This document shows positions 1 to 6,845 of a stretch of 15,397 nt of DNA, one piece after another. The notes under the pieces are model-generated. The model was not told the origin of the DNA. It did not search any database and was given only the letters and a program-made list of their open reading frames with translations. Numbering within the stretch: the first letter of the stretch is position 1; every line of letters starts with the position of its first letter. The DNA comes from CAYTGG01 sp964581415 (lineage in GTDB: Archaea > Nanobdellota > Nanobdellia > Pacearchaeales > GW2011-AR1). Location of the stretch: positions 1-15,397 of the forward strand of contig CAZOOJ010000010.1 of the NCBI GenBank assembly GCA_964581415.1. The letters run 5' to 3'. The position numbers and the translations under genes were made by a program.

Positions 1-886
1 AATTCTAAATTCAGCTTCACCTGTTTTTTCTGTGAGTTTTACTTTGATTTCAGGCTCAACAGGAAGATTCCAAATCTCTTTCTGAATAGCTTTAATAACA
101 TCTTGCCCTGAAATGCTTTCTTTTAGCATAACATCTAAGAGTTTTTCTCTAGATTTTTGAAAATCTCCTGATAGAGCATAATCAAGAACAACTTTAATAT
201 CCTTAGGTTTTGCTGATGATATTATTGTAGAGACTAATTCTGTAGTTATTGAAGGTGAAACAGAAGCTGTTGATTGCAGAAGATTTATTACTCTTCTACA
301 GTCTCCTTCACTTCCTTCATATAATATTTCTGAGACTTCTTCATCTATTGTTAAATCCTCTTTTTCCACAATTCTTTGTATAACTTTTTCAATGTCTTTT
401 TTTTCAAGAAGTTTAAATCTAAAAATAGCACATCGAGATTGAATTGGGTCAATAATTTTACTTGAATAATTACATGATAAAACAAATCTGCATGTTGCTG
501 AATAATTCTCCATTGTTCTTCTTAATGCTTGCTGAGCTTCAGGAGTTAATGCATCTGCCTCATCTAAAAAAATAACTTTGAAATTTACGTTTCCCAGAGA
601 TTTTGTTCTTGCAAAATTTTTTACTTTTTCTCTCACGACGTTTATTCCTCTCTCATCTGATGCATTTAATTCTAAATAGCTCTCTTTCCAGTTTTCTCCA
701 AAAAGCTTTTTTACTACAATCAATGCTAAAGTTGATTTTCCTGTTCCAGCAGGCCCAGCAAACAATAAGTGAGGAATATTTAGAGAATTTGTCAAAGCTT
801 TTACTTTTTTTATTATATCTTCTTGTCCGACAACTTCTGAAAAGTCATTAGGACGATATTTCTCTGTCCATATCTCACTAACCATA
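1..886 (-). CDS. rfcS: Replication factor C small subunit (clamp loader ATPase), 3' end cut by window edge
   Basis: Archaeal clamp-loader small subunit, which with RfcL opens and loads the PCNA ring onto primed DNA. Translating the minus strand from the ATG at 884-886 gives 295 residues before the window ends. The start MVSEIWTEKYRP is typical of the family. Walker A (GPAGTGKST) is at about residues 44-52, Walker B (FLDEAD) at about 106-111, a sensor-1 asparagine in SCNYSSK at about 137-143, and the SRC box carrying the arginine finger at about 150-152. The family is usually about 315-330 residues, so only some 20-35 C-terminal residues are missing. There is no intein at Walker A, a common site in archaeal RfcS genes. 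A TATA-like box about 22 bp upstream supports a leaderless start. Identification is very secure from motifs. Confidence 0.97.
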
Positions 887-903
887 ATTTATACAAAAAA
901 AAT

Positions 904-913
904 TTATTTATAA
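904..913 (-). promoter_or_regulatory. TATA box of rfcS
   Basis: On the minus strand the box reads TTATAAATAA, centred about 22 bp upstream of the rfcS ATG, with little room for a leader or Shine-Dalgarno site. It also separates rfcS transcriptionally from the upstream eL41 gene. Confidence 0.55.
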
Positions 914-932
914 GGATTGTTATAGTTTAGAA

Positions 933-1049
933 TTACTTACTTCTTGCTTTTCTTTGTTTTCTCTTTCTTTTTTCTTTTTTAAGCCTTTTACGTTGCCATT
1001 TCCAACGCATTTGCCTTTTCTTTTTCCATCTTCTACTTGAACGCTTCAT
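933..1049 (-). CDS. rpl41e: 50S ribosomal protein eL41
   Basis: A 38-residue, extremely basic peptide (mostly K and R, with four W) that ends in RSK. Eukaryotic eL41 is a 25-residue single helix at the ribosomal subunit interface. The last 25 residues here (internal Met at 1008-1010, starting MRWKWQRKR) line up with it across their whole length. The longer start at 1047-1049 (MKRSSRRWKKK) is chosen because archaeal homologues I recall carry a similar basic extension, and because a TATA-like 12-mer (1067-1078) is centred about 23 bp upstream of it. The gene is same-strand with rfcS, 46 bp away. It is so short that automated callers normally miss it. Identification rests on composition, length and the W/R/K pattern. 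Confidence 0.85.
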   Translation of the reverse strand: MKRSSRRWKKKRQMRWKWQRKRLKKEKRKRKQRKARSK

Positions 1050-1066
1050 AAATGAAAAAGAAAAAG

Positions 1067-1078
1067 TTTATTTTTAAA
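1067..1078 (-). promoter_or_regulatory. TATA box of the eL41 gene
   Basis: The plus strand reads TTTATTTTTAAA, so the minus strand reads TTTAAAAATAAA. It is centred about 23 bp upstream of the 38-codon start. The identical 12-mer sits at nearly the same distance before the gene at 14603-14824. Confidence 0.5.
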
Positions 1079-1079
1079 G

Positions 1080-1328
1080 TTTGCTCTTTTATTAAATATA
1101 GTTGATAATCTACATTAGATTTTGCATTGAAAATAATAATATTCAGAGCAATTAATAAAAAACTAATTTGTAATAATTAATTAAAAACAAATTTCTGTTG
1201 ATTAGCTAGTTTCTTATTAATAAATAAGTTATTTTGGAGATTATCTGTATAGATATTAAATATTAATAAATAAAATTCAGAGAATTAGGATTGTTTTTCT
1301 AATATTTCACTAAAAGAGCAATAAACAA
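1080..1328. other. AT-rich intergenic region with several short inverted repeats
   Basis: No open reading frame is convincing here. The stretch contains small perfect inverted repeats: AATCTA/TAGATT near 1106-1121, AATTTGT/ACAAATT (1165-1171 with 1187-1193), CTTATT/AATAAG near 1211-1226, and GATTGTTT/AAACAATC (1289-1296 with 1323-1330). The last lies directly after the stop codon of the endonuclease gene and could stabilise or end that transcript. At this base composition many such repeats arise by chance, so I assign no function. Confidence 0.3.
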
Positions 1329-1982
1329 TCATCTGCTTTTTTTAACTCCAATTTTTTTGCAGTATTTTCCTATTGGACACTTACTGCATTTTGGAGAGAT
1401 AGGCAGACATATGCTTTTTCCAAATAAAACAAACAAGCCATTAAATTCTTTCCAATACTTTTTTGGAAGAATTTTTTCAAGTTCTTTTTCTGTTTGTTCT
1501 GGTTTTTTTGTTTTAATCCATCCAATTCTATTTGGAATTCTATGGCAATGAGTATCAATAGGAAGAACTTCTTTTTCATAAGCAAAATTTAAAACAATAT
1601 TTGCTGTTTTTGGTCCTACTCCCTTTAATTTTAATAATTCTTCTTTTTTATCCGGAACTTTTCCATTATAATTTTTAATTAAAACTCTTGAAATATTTCT
1701 TATTATTTTTGCTTTTTTCTTGTAATGTCCTGAACTATAGATTAATTTTTCAATTTTTTTTATTGGCAACTTTGAAATTTTCTGAGGATTATCTGCAACT
1801 GCAAAAAGGTTTTCTGAGGCTTTTTTCGTATTTTTATCCTGTGTTCTTAAAGATAATAAGCAGGATATTAAAATTTTAAATGCATCTGGTTTTTTTCTCA
1901 TGCTGTTTAAAGTAGTTCTGAAATCATCACTATAAAATTTTTCAAGAATCTCCATAATTTCAGAAATTTCTTTTTTATTCAT
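1329..1982 (-). CDS. nth: Endonuclease III (DNA glycosylase/AP lyase)
   Basis: Base-excision repair enzyme that removes oxidised pyrimidines and nicks the abasic site. The 217 residues are the normal family length. The helix-hairpin-helix (LKGVGPKTANIVLNF) is at about 118-132 with catalytic Lys at about 125. The catalytic Asp lies in PIDTHCHRI at about 143. A C-terminal 4Fe-4S loop has C192, C199, C202 and C208 in the canonical C-x6-C-x2-C-x5-C spacing. It is the second gene after the acyl-CoA synthetase alpha subunit, whose stop codon is 6 bp upstream, so the two are probably co-transcribed. That pairing looks positional rather than functional. Confidence 0.95.
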   Translation of the reverse strand: MNKKEISEIMEILEKFYSDDFRTTLNSMRKKPDAFKILISCLLSLRTQDKNTKKASENLFAVADNPQKISKLPIKKIEKLIYSSGHYKKKAKIIRNISRVLIKNYNGKVPDKKEELLKLKGVGPKTANIVLNFAYEKEVLPIDTHCHRIPNRIGWIKTKKPEQTEKELEKILPKKYWKEFNGLFVLFGKSICLPISPKCSKCPIGKYCKKIGVKKSR

Positions 1983-1988
1983 AATTTT

Positions 1989-3251
1989 TTAATAACAATT
2001 TGTTAAAACCTTAATTTTATTTTTCCTCATTAAATTTACAGATTCTTTCATAGATTTCTCTCCTAAAAAACAGGCAATAATTCTTTTATTTTTAATTTTT
2101 TTTAAGAATTCCACAATTTCTTCTGCAACTTTTTCTGGTTCAGTCATTGTTTGAGGAGTTAATGTAATTATTGCCACATCATAAAAATTTTCTTTTTCAA
2201 GTTTTTTCAAGATGTTTCTATATTCTTCTGCAGTAGCAGTTCCGAGTAAATCAACAGGGTTTGTTTTGAATTTTTTAGAAGTTTTTGCAATCTCAAAATT
2301 GTTTTTTTTGCATAAATCTGTGATTATTGCTCCTGCTCCTCCTGCGTTTGTGATTATTATTACTTTATTTTTATTTTTTTCTGGTTTTATAAAATTCTGT
2401 TTTTTATTTTCTATAGCAGAGTAAAGTGTTTTTGCTATTCTTATATTTGCCTGCTTAAACACTCCTTCATAAACTCTATAATCTGTTGCTAAACTTCCAG
2501 TATGACTTATTGCTGCTTTTGAACTCTCTTTACTTTCTCCTGCTTTAACAGCAATAATCTCTTTTTTTGATTTTTTACACAATTCCATAAATTCTTTTCC
2601 ATTTTTTATTTTCTCTACATATAAAATTATTCTTTTTGTATTTTTGTCTTTATTAAAATATTCTATAAAGTCTGTAAAAGATAAATCTGCCATATTTCCT
2701 AAACTTACGAATCCAGAATATTTTGCATTTTTTTTATCTGATAAACAACTCCATAATGCTCCACTTTGGCTTATAAAAGCAGTTGAACCTTTTTTTACAG
2801 AATTTTTCGCAAAAGTTGTATCTAAACTCAAAAAAGGATTGGCAATTCCAAAGCAGTTTGGTCCTAAAAGATTCATTTTGTATCTTTTTGCTATTTTTGA
2901 AATCTCTTCTTCAGATTTTTTATTTCCGATTTCAGAAAATCCAGAAGAAACAATTATGACATTTTTTATTCTTTTTTTACCACATTCTTCTAATATTTTT
3001 TTAACTGTTTTTACAGGAGTAGCAATTATAGCTAAATCAATTTTATTTCTATAATTCTTTACAGAAGAATAAGCTTTTTTGCCTAAAATCTCTCTTTTCT
3101 TAAGATTAATAGGAATAGTTTTTCCATTAAATTTTTCTAATTTTTCCATTAGAATATTTCCAACTTTCCCTTTTGAATTAGAAGCACCTATTATTGCGAT
3201 TATCTTAGGATTAAAAAAATTTTTAAGATTTCTTTTAAAATTCTTTTTCAT
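1989..3251 (-). CDS. ADP-forming acyl-CoA synthetase, alpha subunit (CoA-binding and ligase domains)
   Basis: Alpha chain of an acyl-CoA synthetase (NDP-forming) that converts acyl-CoA + ADP + phosphate to acid + CoA + ATP. Counting from the upstream in-frame ATG at 3260, the CoA-binding Rossmann motif (IAIIGASN) is at about 21-28, the LLGPNCFG motif at about 131-138, a QSGALW segment at about 165-170, and the phosphohistidine H253 in SHTGSLA. A second flavodoxin-like domain carries TNAGGAGAI at about 304-312. I prefer the ATG at 3251 (MKKNFKRN), because the TATA box at 3269-3278 leaves almost no leader; the alternative start at 3260 adds three residues. The protein ends early (KVLTNCY): characterised alpha chains are about 460 residues and continue another helix or so. 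The beta subunit is divergent across the shared promoter. Substrate (acetate, branched or aryl acids) cannot be read from sequence. Confidence 0.93.
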   Translation of the reverse strand: MKKNFKRNLKNFFNPKIIAIIGASNSKGKVGNILMEKLEKFNGKTIPINLKKREILGKKAYSSVKNYRNKIDLAIIATPVKTVKKILEECGKKRIKNVIIVSSGFSEIGNKKSEEEISKIAKRYKMNLLGPNCFGIANPFLSLDTTFAKNSVKKGSTAFISQSGALWSCLSDKKNAKYSGFVSLGNMADLSFTDFIEYFNKDKNTKRIILYVEKIKNGKEFMELCKKSKKEIIAVKAGESKESSKAAISHTGSLATDYRVYEGVFKQANIRIAKTLYSAIENKKQNFIKPEKNKNKVIIITNAGGAGAIITDLCKKNNFEIAKTSKKFKTNPVDLLGTATAEEYRNILKKLEKENFYDVAIITLTPQTMTEPEKVAEEIVEFLKKIKNKRIIACFLGEKSMKESVNLMRKNKIKVLTNCY

Positions 3252-3268
3252 GAATATCATTTAGAAAG

Positions 3269-3278
3269 TTATATATAA
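3269..3278. promoter_or_regulatory. Palindromic TATA box, candidate shared divergent promoter
   Basis: TTATATATAA is a perfect 10-bp palindrome midway between two divergent genes. Its centre is about 25 bp from the ATG at 3299 (plus, beta subunit) and about 22 bp from the ATG at 3251 (minus, alpha subunit). Purine-rich BRE-like sequence lies outside it on both sides (GAAAG on plus; GAAAC on minus). It could therefore drive both leaderless transcripts. Confidence 0.6.
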
Positions 3279-3298
3279 ATAAGTTTCCTATGCTATTT

Positions 3299-3907
3299 AT
3301 GATTTATAATGAAAAAAGAGCAAAAGAATTATTAAAAAAAGAGGGTTTTGAAGTTCTTTCTTCTTTTTATATTTCAGATATTTCTAAAATTAAAAAGATA
3401 ATTAAATCTCTTAAATTTCCCCTCGCTGTTAAAATTTCAGGAAAAAAAATCATCCATAAAAACAGAGTTAATGGTGTTGTTTTAGACTTGAATAGTTATG
3501 AAGAAGTTTTAAATGCATTTAAAAAAATGAAAAAAATTAAGAATTTTGAAGGAATAGTAATTCAGAAGTATGTTCAAGGAAAAGAAATTTTTTTAGGAAT
3601 AAAAAACACTCCTGAATTTGGACATGTTGTAAGTATTGGTTCTGGAGGAATAGATGTGGAAGAAATAAAAGATGTTAATTTTAGAATTTCTCCTCTTAAT
3701 AAAGAAGATGCAGAAGAAATGCTAAAAGAAGTTAAGATTTCAAAAAATTTAAATAAAGAGGAAAAAAATTTAGTTCTAAAAAATCTCCTAAAACTGAATT
3801 TCCTCATAAAAAAATATCCAAAAATTTCAGAATTAGATATAAATCCATTGATAGTAAATGATAATTTCTGTAAGATTATTGATTCAAAGATTATTTTTGA
3901 GAAATAA
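3299..3907 (+). CDS. ADP-forming acyl-CoA synthetase, beta subunit (ATP-grasp)
   Basis: Partner of the divergent alpha subunit; it carries the ATP-grasp domains that pass phosphate between the alpha phosphohistidine and ADP. Visible hallmarks are LAVKISG followed by IIHKNRVNGV, where the His (about residue 53) corresponds to the second phosphorylated His known in ADP-forming acetyl-CoA synthetase. The glycine-rich GSGGIDVEEIKDV, FRISPL and the C-terminal SELDINPLIV motif are also typical. At about 202 residues it is slightly shorter than characterised beta chains (about 230). I chose ATG 3299 over the in-frame ATG at 3290 because of TATA spacing and because MIYNEKRAKELL matches the usual N-terminal alignment. 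The split alpha/beta arrangement resembles Pyrococcus-type enzymes. Confidence 0.93.
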   Translation: MIYNEKRAKELLKKEGFEVLSSFYISDISKIKKIIKSLKFPLAVKISGKKIIHKNRVNGVVLDLNSYEEVLNAFKKMKKIKNFEGIVIQKYVQGKEIFLGIKNTPEFGHVVSIGSGGIDVEEIKDVNFRISPLNKEDAEEMLKEVKISKNLNKEEKNLVLKNLLKLNFLIKKYPKISELDINPLIVNDNFCKIIDSKIIFEK

Positions 3908-3936
3908 CTTTCATAATTAATCACTCTTACTAAAAA

Positions 3937-3946
3937 TTTAAATAAT
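3937..3946 (+). promoter_or_regulatory. TATA box of the 2-oxoacid oxidoreductase operon
   Basis: TTTAAATAAT, centred about 27 bp before the ATG at 3969, with A-rich BRE-like sequence upstream. It indicates that the oxidoreductase operon has its own start and that its first gene is leaderless. Confidence 0.5.
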
Positions 3947-3968
3947 ATCCAAACTTATTTTTCTTAAA

Positions 3969-5522
3969 ATGAGGTATAATTTTCTTATAGGTGGAGAAGC
4001 TAATCAGGGAATTAATAAAATTTCTGAAATTCTTTCCAAAATTCTTATAGAAAAAAATTATTTTATCTTCAATTACAGAGATTATCAGAGTTTAATTAGA
4101 GGAGGGCATAACTTTAATATTCTTTGTGTATCAGATAGAGAAATTGCCAGTTTTGATTCTGAATTGGATGGAATTCTCGCTGTTGATAAGAAAACAATAG
4201 ATTTACATAAAAAAGAGTTAAAGAAATCAGGATTTATTTTAAATGGAGAGAAATTTAAGAATTTGGGAAGAAATATTAATATTGCTATTTTAGGTTCTTT
4301 TATGAAATTAATTGGAATAGAAAAAAAGGATTTTCTCAGAATTCTAAAAGAAGAATTTGATAATCAAGAAATAATCAGCGCAGGAGAGAAAGGTTTTGAT
4401 TTCTATAATGAAAAAAAGAGAATTATTCTAAAAAAATTAAATCAAAAAATAAATCTTCTGACTGGAAGTGAGAGTGTTGCTATAGGTGCAATAAATTCTG
4501 GTTTGAATAATTATTTTGCTTATCCAATGACTCCTGCTACAGGCGTTATGAAAGAGCTTGCTAAAAAAATCAATAATAAAGAATATAAAGTTTTTCAGGC
4601 AGAAAATGAGATAGCTGCTGTTAATTCTGCTTTAGGAGCAAGTTTTGCTGGTTCAATAGTTATGGTTGGAACTTCAGGAGGAGGTTTTGATTTAATGTCA
4701 GAGGGTTTAAGTTTTCAGGGAATTTCTGAAATTCCTTTGGTAGTTTATTTGGCTATGCGTTCTGGACCTGGAACAGGTGTTCCCACATACACTAGTCAGG
4801 CAGATTTAAATGTAGCATTGAGAGCAGGACACGGAGAGTTTCCAAGAATAGTTATTGCTCCTGGAGATGCTCTAGAAAGTATAGAAAAAACAAATGAAGC
4901 TTTTTTTCTATCACAAAAATTTAATTCTCTCTCTATAATTTTAAGCGATAAGCATCTGGCAGAGTCAACTTATAGTTTTCCAGAAAAATCTTTCAAATCC
5001 TTGAAATTCCTTAAAATTCAAAAAAATAGAAAAATTCCAGGAATTAAAGAAGAAGTTATTAAATCTAGTGGTTATGAACATGATCAATATGGAAATACAA
5101 CTGAAAATGAAAAAATAACTGCTAAAAATGCTGAATTAAGAATTAAAAAATATAATAAGATAAAAAAAGAATGCAGGAAATTTGAGATGTTTAAATTGCA
5201 TGGAAAAAGAAATAGCAAAAATTTGATTATAGGAGAAGGTTCAACTAAAGGAGTAATTTTAGATGCTATTTCAGAGGGAAATTTGAACTGTAAATTTTTA
5301 CAGATTATCTATCTTAAACCTATGTCTGATAAAATAAAAAAAATTTTGAAAAAAGCAGATAATATTCTTTTAATTGAAAATAATATCACTGGGCAATTAG
5401 GAAGATTAATTAAAGAAAAAACAGGAATAAAAATTCCTAAAAAAAACAGAATTTTAAAATATGATGCCCGTCCTTTTACTTGTGAGAAATTAAAAAAAGA
5501 AATTAAAAAAAGATTAAAATGA
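3969..5522 (+). CDS. 2-oxoacid:ferredoxin oxidoreductase, fused gamma-alpha subunit
   Basis: Oxidative decarboxylation of a 2-oxoacid with CoA to acyl-CoA, CO2 and reduced ferredoxin, together with the beta subunit at 5722. Residues about 1-160 are the gamma domain (GGEANQGINKISEIL; RDYQSLIRGGH). Residues about 163-400 are the alpha pyrimidine-binding domain (YPMTPATGVM; QAENEIAAVNSALGASFAG; TSGGGFDLMSEGL; RSGPGTGVPTYTSQADL). The rest is the C-terminal transketolase-like domain. This gamma-alpha fusion is known in the KorA-like family. No delta (2x4Fe-4S ferredoxin-like) subunit is seen nearby, so an external ferredoxin must accept the electrons. Its stop overlaps the next start (ATGA, 5519-5522). 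Which 2-oxoacid is used (pyruvate, 2-oxoglutarate, branched-chain) cannot be settled from motifs. Confidence 0.93.
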   Translation: MRYNFLIGGEANQGINKISEILSKILIEKNYFIFNYRDYQSLIRGGHNFNILCVSDREIASFDSELDGILAVDKKTIDLHKKELKKSGFILNGEKFKNLGRNINIAILGSFMKLIGIEKKDFLRILKEEFDNQEIISAGEKGFDFYNEKKRIILKKLNQKINLLTGSESVAIGAINSGLNNYFAYPMTPATGVMKELAKKINNKEYKVFQAENEIAAVNSALGASFAGSIVMVGTSGGGFDLMSEGLSFQGISEIPLVVYLAMRSGPGTGVPTYTSQADLNVALRAGHGEFPRIVIAPGDALESIEKTNEAFFLSQKFNSLSIILSDKHLAESTYSFPEKSFKSLKFLKIQKNRKIPGIKEEVIKSSGYEHDQYGNTTENEKITAKNAELRIKKYNKIKKECRKFEMFKLHGKRNSKNLIIGEGSTKGVILDAISEGNLNCKFLQIIYLKPMSDKIKKILKKADNILLIENNITGQLGRLIKEKTGIKIPKKNRILKYDARPFTCEKLKKEIKKRLK

Positions 5523-5725
5523 AAGAAAGAAAAAGAAGAAGCTTATTGAAAGCAATTAGCTGGAGAATTATTGCAGTTTTAATAACTTTTTTTGTGAGTT
5601 TGATTATAACAGGCAGATTGATTATTGCAGTGGAAATTGGATTTTTGGATAGTTTTATTAAAATTTTTAGTTATTATTTTCATGAAAGAGCTTGGAATAA
5701 ATCAAAATTTTGGATTTTAGAATGA
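5519..5725 (+). CDS. DUF2061 small membrane protein inside the oxidoreductase operon
   Basis: A 68-residue protein matching the DUF2061 pattern: RRSLLKAISWRIIA, two hydrophobic segments (about 16-32 and 34-52), then YYFHERAWNK. The family is widespread in bacteria and archaea as a small inner-membrane protein without established function. It overlaps the upstream stop by ATGA (5519-5522) and the downstream beta-subunit start by another ATGA (5722-5725), so translation of all three is probably coupled. A membrane protein between two subunits of a soluble enzyme is unusual. It might tether the enzyme or balance subunit translation, but that is inference. Confidence 0.88.
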   Translation: MKERKRRSLLKAISWRIIAVLITFFVSLIITGRLIIAVEIGFLDSFIKIFSYYFHERAWNKSKFWILE

Positions 5726-6513
5726 AATTAAAAGATTTATCTACAAAACAGCCAATAACTTGGTGTCCTGAATGTTTGAATTTTCTTATTCTTGAATCTG
5801 TAAAAAAAGCTTTAATCGATTTGATTAATTCAAAAAAATATTTCAAAAAGGAATTTGTAATGGTTACAGGAATAGGATGTCATGGAAAAATTTATGATTA
5901 TCTGAATTTAAATGGGCTTTATGGTTTGCATGGAAGAGTATTGCCGATATCTTTAGGAATAAAAATTGGAAATCCAAAACTTAAAGTTATTGGTTTTGCA
6001 GGAGACGGAGACACTTATGCAGAAGGAATGGCTCATTTTATTTCTACTTTTAGATATAATCCAGATATGACTCTGATAGTCCATAATAATCAAAGTTTCT
6101 CTTTGACTACAGGACAGGCAACACCAACATCTCAGAAAGGATACAAAAATAATGTAAATTTAAAAGGAGAATTTAACGAACCTATTAATCCTATTAAATT
6201 AGCACTGGCTGCTGGAGGAACCTTTATAGCAAGATGTAATCCTAAGGATATCAAACAAACAACTTCTATTATTAAAAAGGCAATAAAGCACAAAGGATTT
6301 TCTTATATTGAAATGATGCAGGAATGTTTGGTTTTTAATAAGAAGATGAATAATTTAGACAAATTAACCTATAGAATTCCTGATAATAAAAACTATAAAA
6401 AAGCTCAAAAACTTGCTGAGAAATGGAATTATAATTCCAAAAAAGGAAAAATACCTGTGGGAATTATATATAAAACAGATAAACTTTCATTAGAGGAAAA
6501 AGAATTTTTATAA
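5722..6513 (+). CDS. 2-oxoacid:ferredoxin oxidoreductase, beta subunit (TPP and 4Fe-4S binding)
   Basis: Catalytic partner of the gamma-alpha chain, 263 residues. It has the KorB-type cysteine pattern for one 4Fe-4S cluster (C15 and C18 in WCPEC, C53 in GIGCHGK, C202 in MQECLVF). The TPP/Mg motif starts with GDGD at about 94-97 and ends at NNQ about 122-124. An upstream TTG at 5710 is in frame, but I chose ATG 5722 because it makes the same ATGA stop-start overlap seen at the previous junction and begins at the usual family N-terminus (KDLSTKQPITWCP). Length agrees with the family. Confidence 0.95.
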   Translation: MKLKDLSTKQPITWCPECLNFLILESVKKALIDLINSKKYFKKEFVMVTGIGCHGKIYDYLNLNGLYGLHGRVLPISLGIKIGNPKLKVIGFAGDGDTYAEGMAHFISTFRYNPDMTLIVHNNQSFSLTTGQATPTSQKGYKNNVNLKGEFNEPINPIKLALAAGGTFIARCNPKDIKQTTSIIKKAIKHKGFSYIEMMQECLVFNKKMNNLDKLTYRIPDNKNYKKAQKLAEKWNYNSKKGKIPVGIIYKTDKLSLEEKEFL

Positions 6514-6532
6514 TCTAATATTTTCAAATAAA

Positions 6533-6676
6533 ATGAAAAATTCCAAAGTTATAATTTATTCAATAATAGCATTGTTTTTTATGTTTCTCACTTTTGCTAT
6601 AAACTGGATTTTCATTATAGGAGCAGTTGTTTTAGTAATATTAAATCAAAGAGAATTAATGAAAAATAAAGATTAA
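6533..6676 (+). CDS. 47-residue two-TM hydrophobic protein
   Basis: Short reading frame 19 bp after the beta-subunit stop, same strand. It encodes MKNSKVIIYSIIALFF..., two hydrophobic stretches (about residues 6-22 and 24-37), and a charged tail ending LMKNKD. The positive N-terminus, clean hydrophobic spans and lysine-rich C-terminus look like a real small membrane protein rather than noise, and the spacing fits an operon tail. I recognise no family. A chance frame is possible at this length and base composition. Confidence 0.55.
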   Translation: MKNSKVIIYSIIALFFMFLTFAINWIFIIGAVVLVILNQRELMKNKD

Positions 6677-6738
6677 TTCTTATGAAAAGAATATTCTCCT
6701 TTTTGAATTTTTGGAATATTTACGATTATTCTAATTTA

Positions 6739-6787
6739 ATTTCTTTTTTTAATTAATCTAAAAAATCATATGTTAATTTTTTTAATA
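6739..6787. terminator. T-rich convergent termination zone
   Basis: Between the plus-strand operon ending at 6676 and the minus-strand gene ending at 6846, the sequence has two T7 runs on the plus strand (6744-6750 and near 6779) and A/T-rich flanks. Archaeal RNA polymerase terminates at such T-runs. No strong hairpin is present. Confidence 0.35.
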
Positions 6788-6845
6788 ATTTCCAGAGTTA
6801 ATTTAAGATTTATTTTATTTATTAATATCTTTGCTTTGAGGAAGT

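Noticed and set aside
603..851. Plus-strand open frame of 82 codons
   Set aside because: Leucine/phenylalanine-rich antisense shadow of rfcS, whose motifs are unambiguous on the minus strand.
1101..1328. CRISPR-like or repeat-array reading of the multiple short repeats
   Set aside because: Repeats differ from one another, are under 9 bp, and have no constant spacer length.
2644..3054. 136-codon plus-strand frame inside the synthetase alpha gene
   Set aside because: Antisense shadow of a well-conserved gene; no own promoter or family pattern.
3574..3924. 116-codon minus-strand frame inside the synthetase beta gene
   Set aside because: Antisense shadow; the ATP-grasp motifs fix the coding strand.
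6682..6756. 24-codon frame MKRIFSFLNF... after the 47-residue gene
   Set aside because: Too short, no clear membrane pattern or charge at the end, and lies in the T-rich termination zone.
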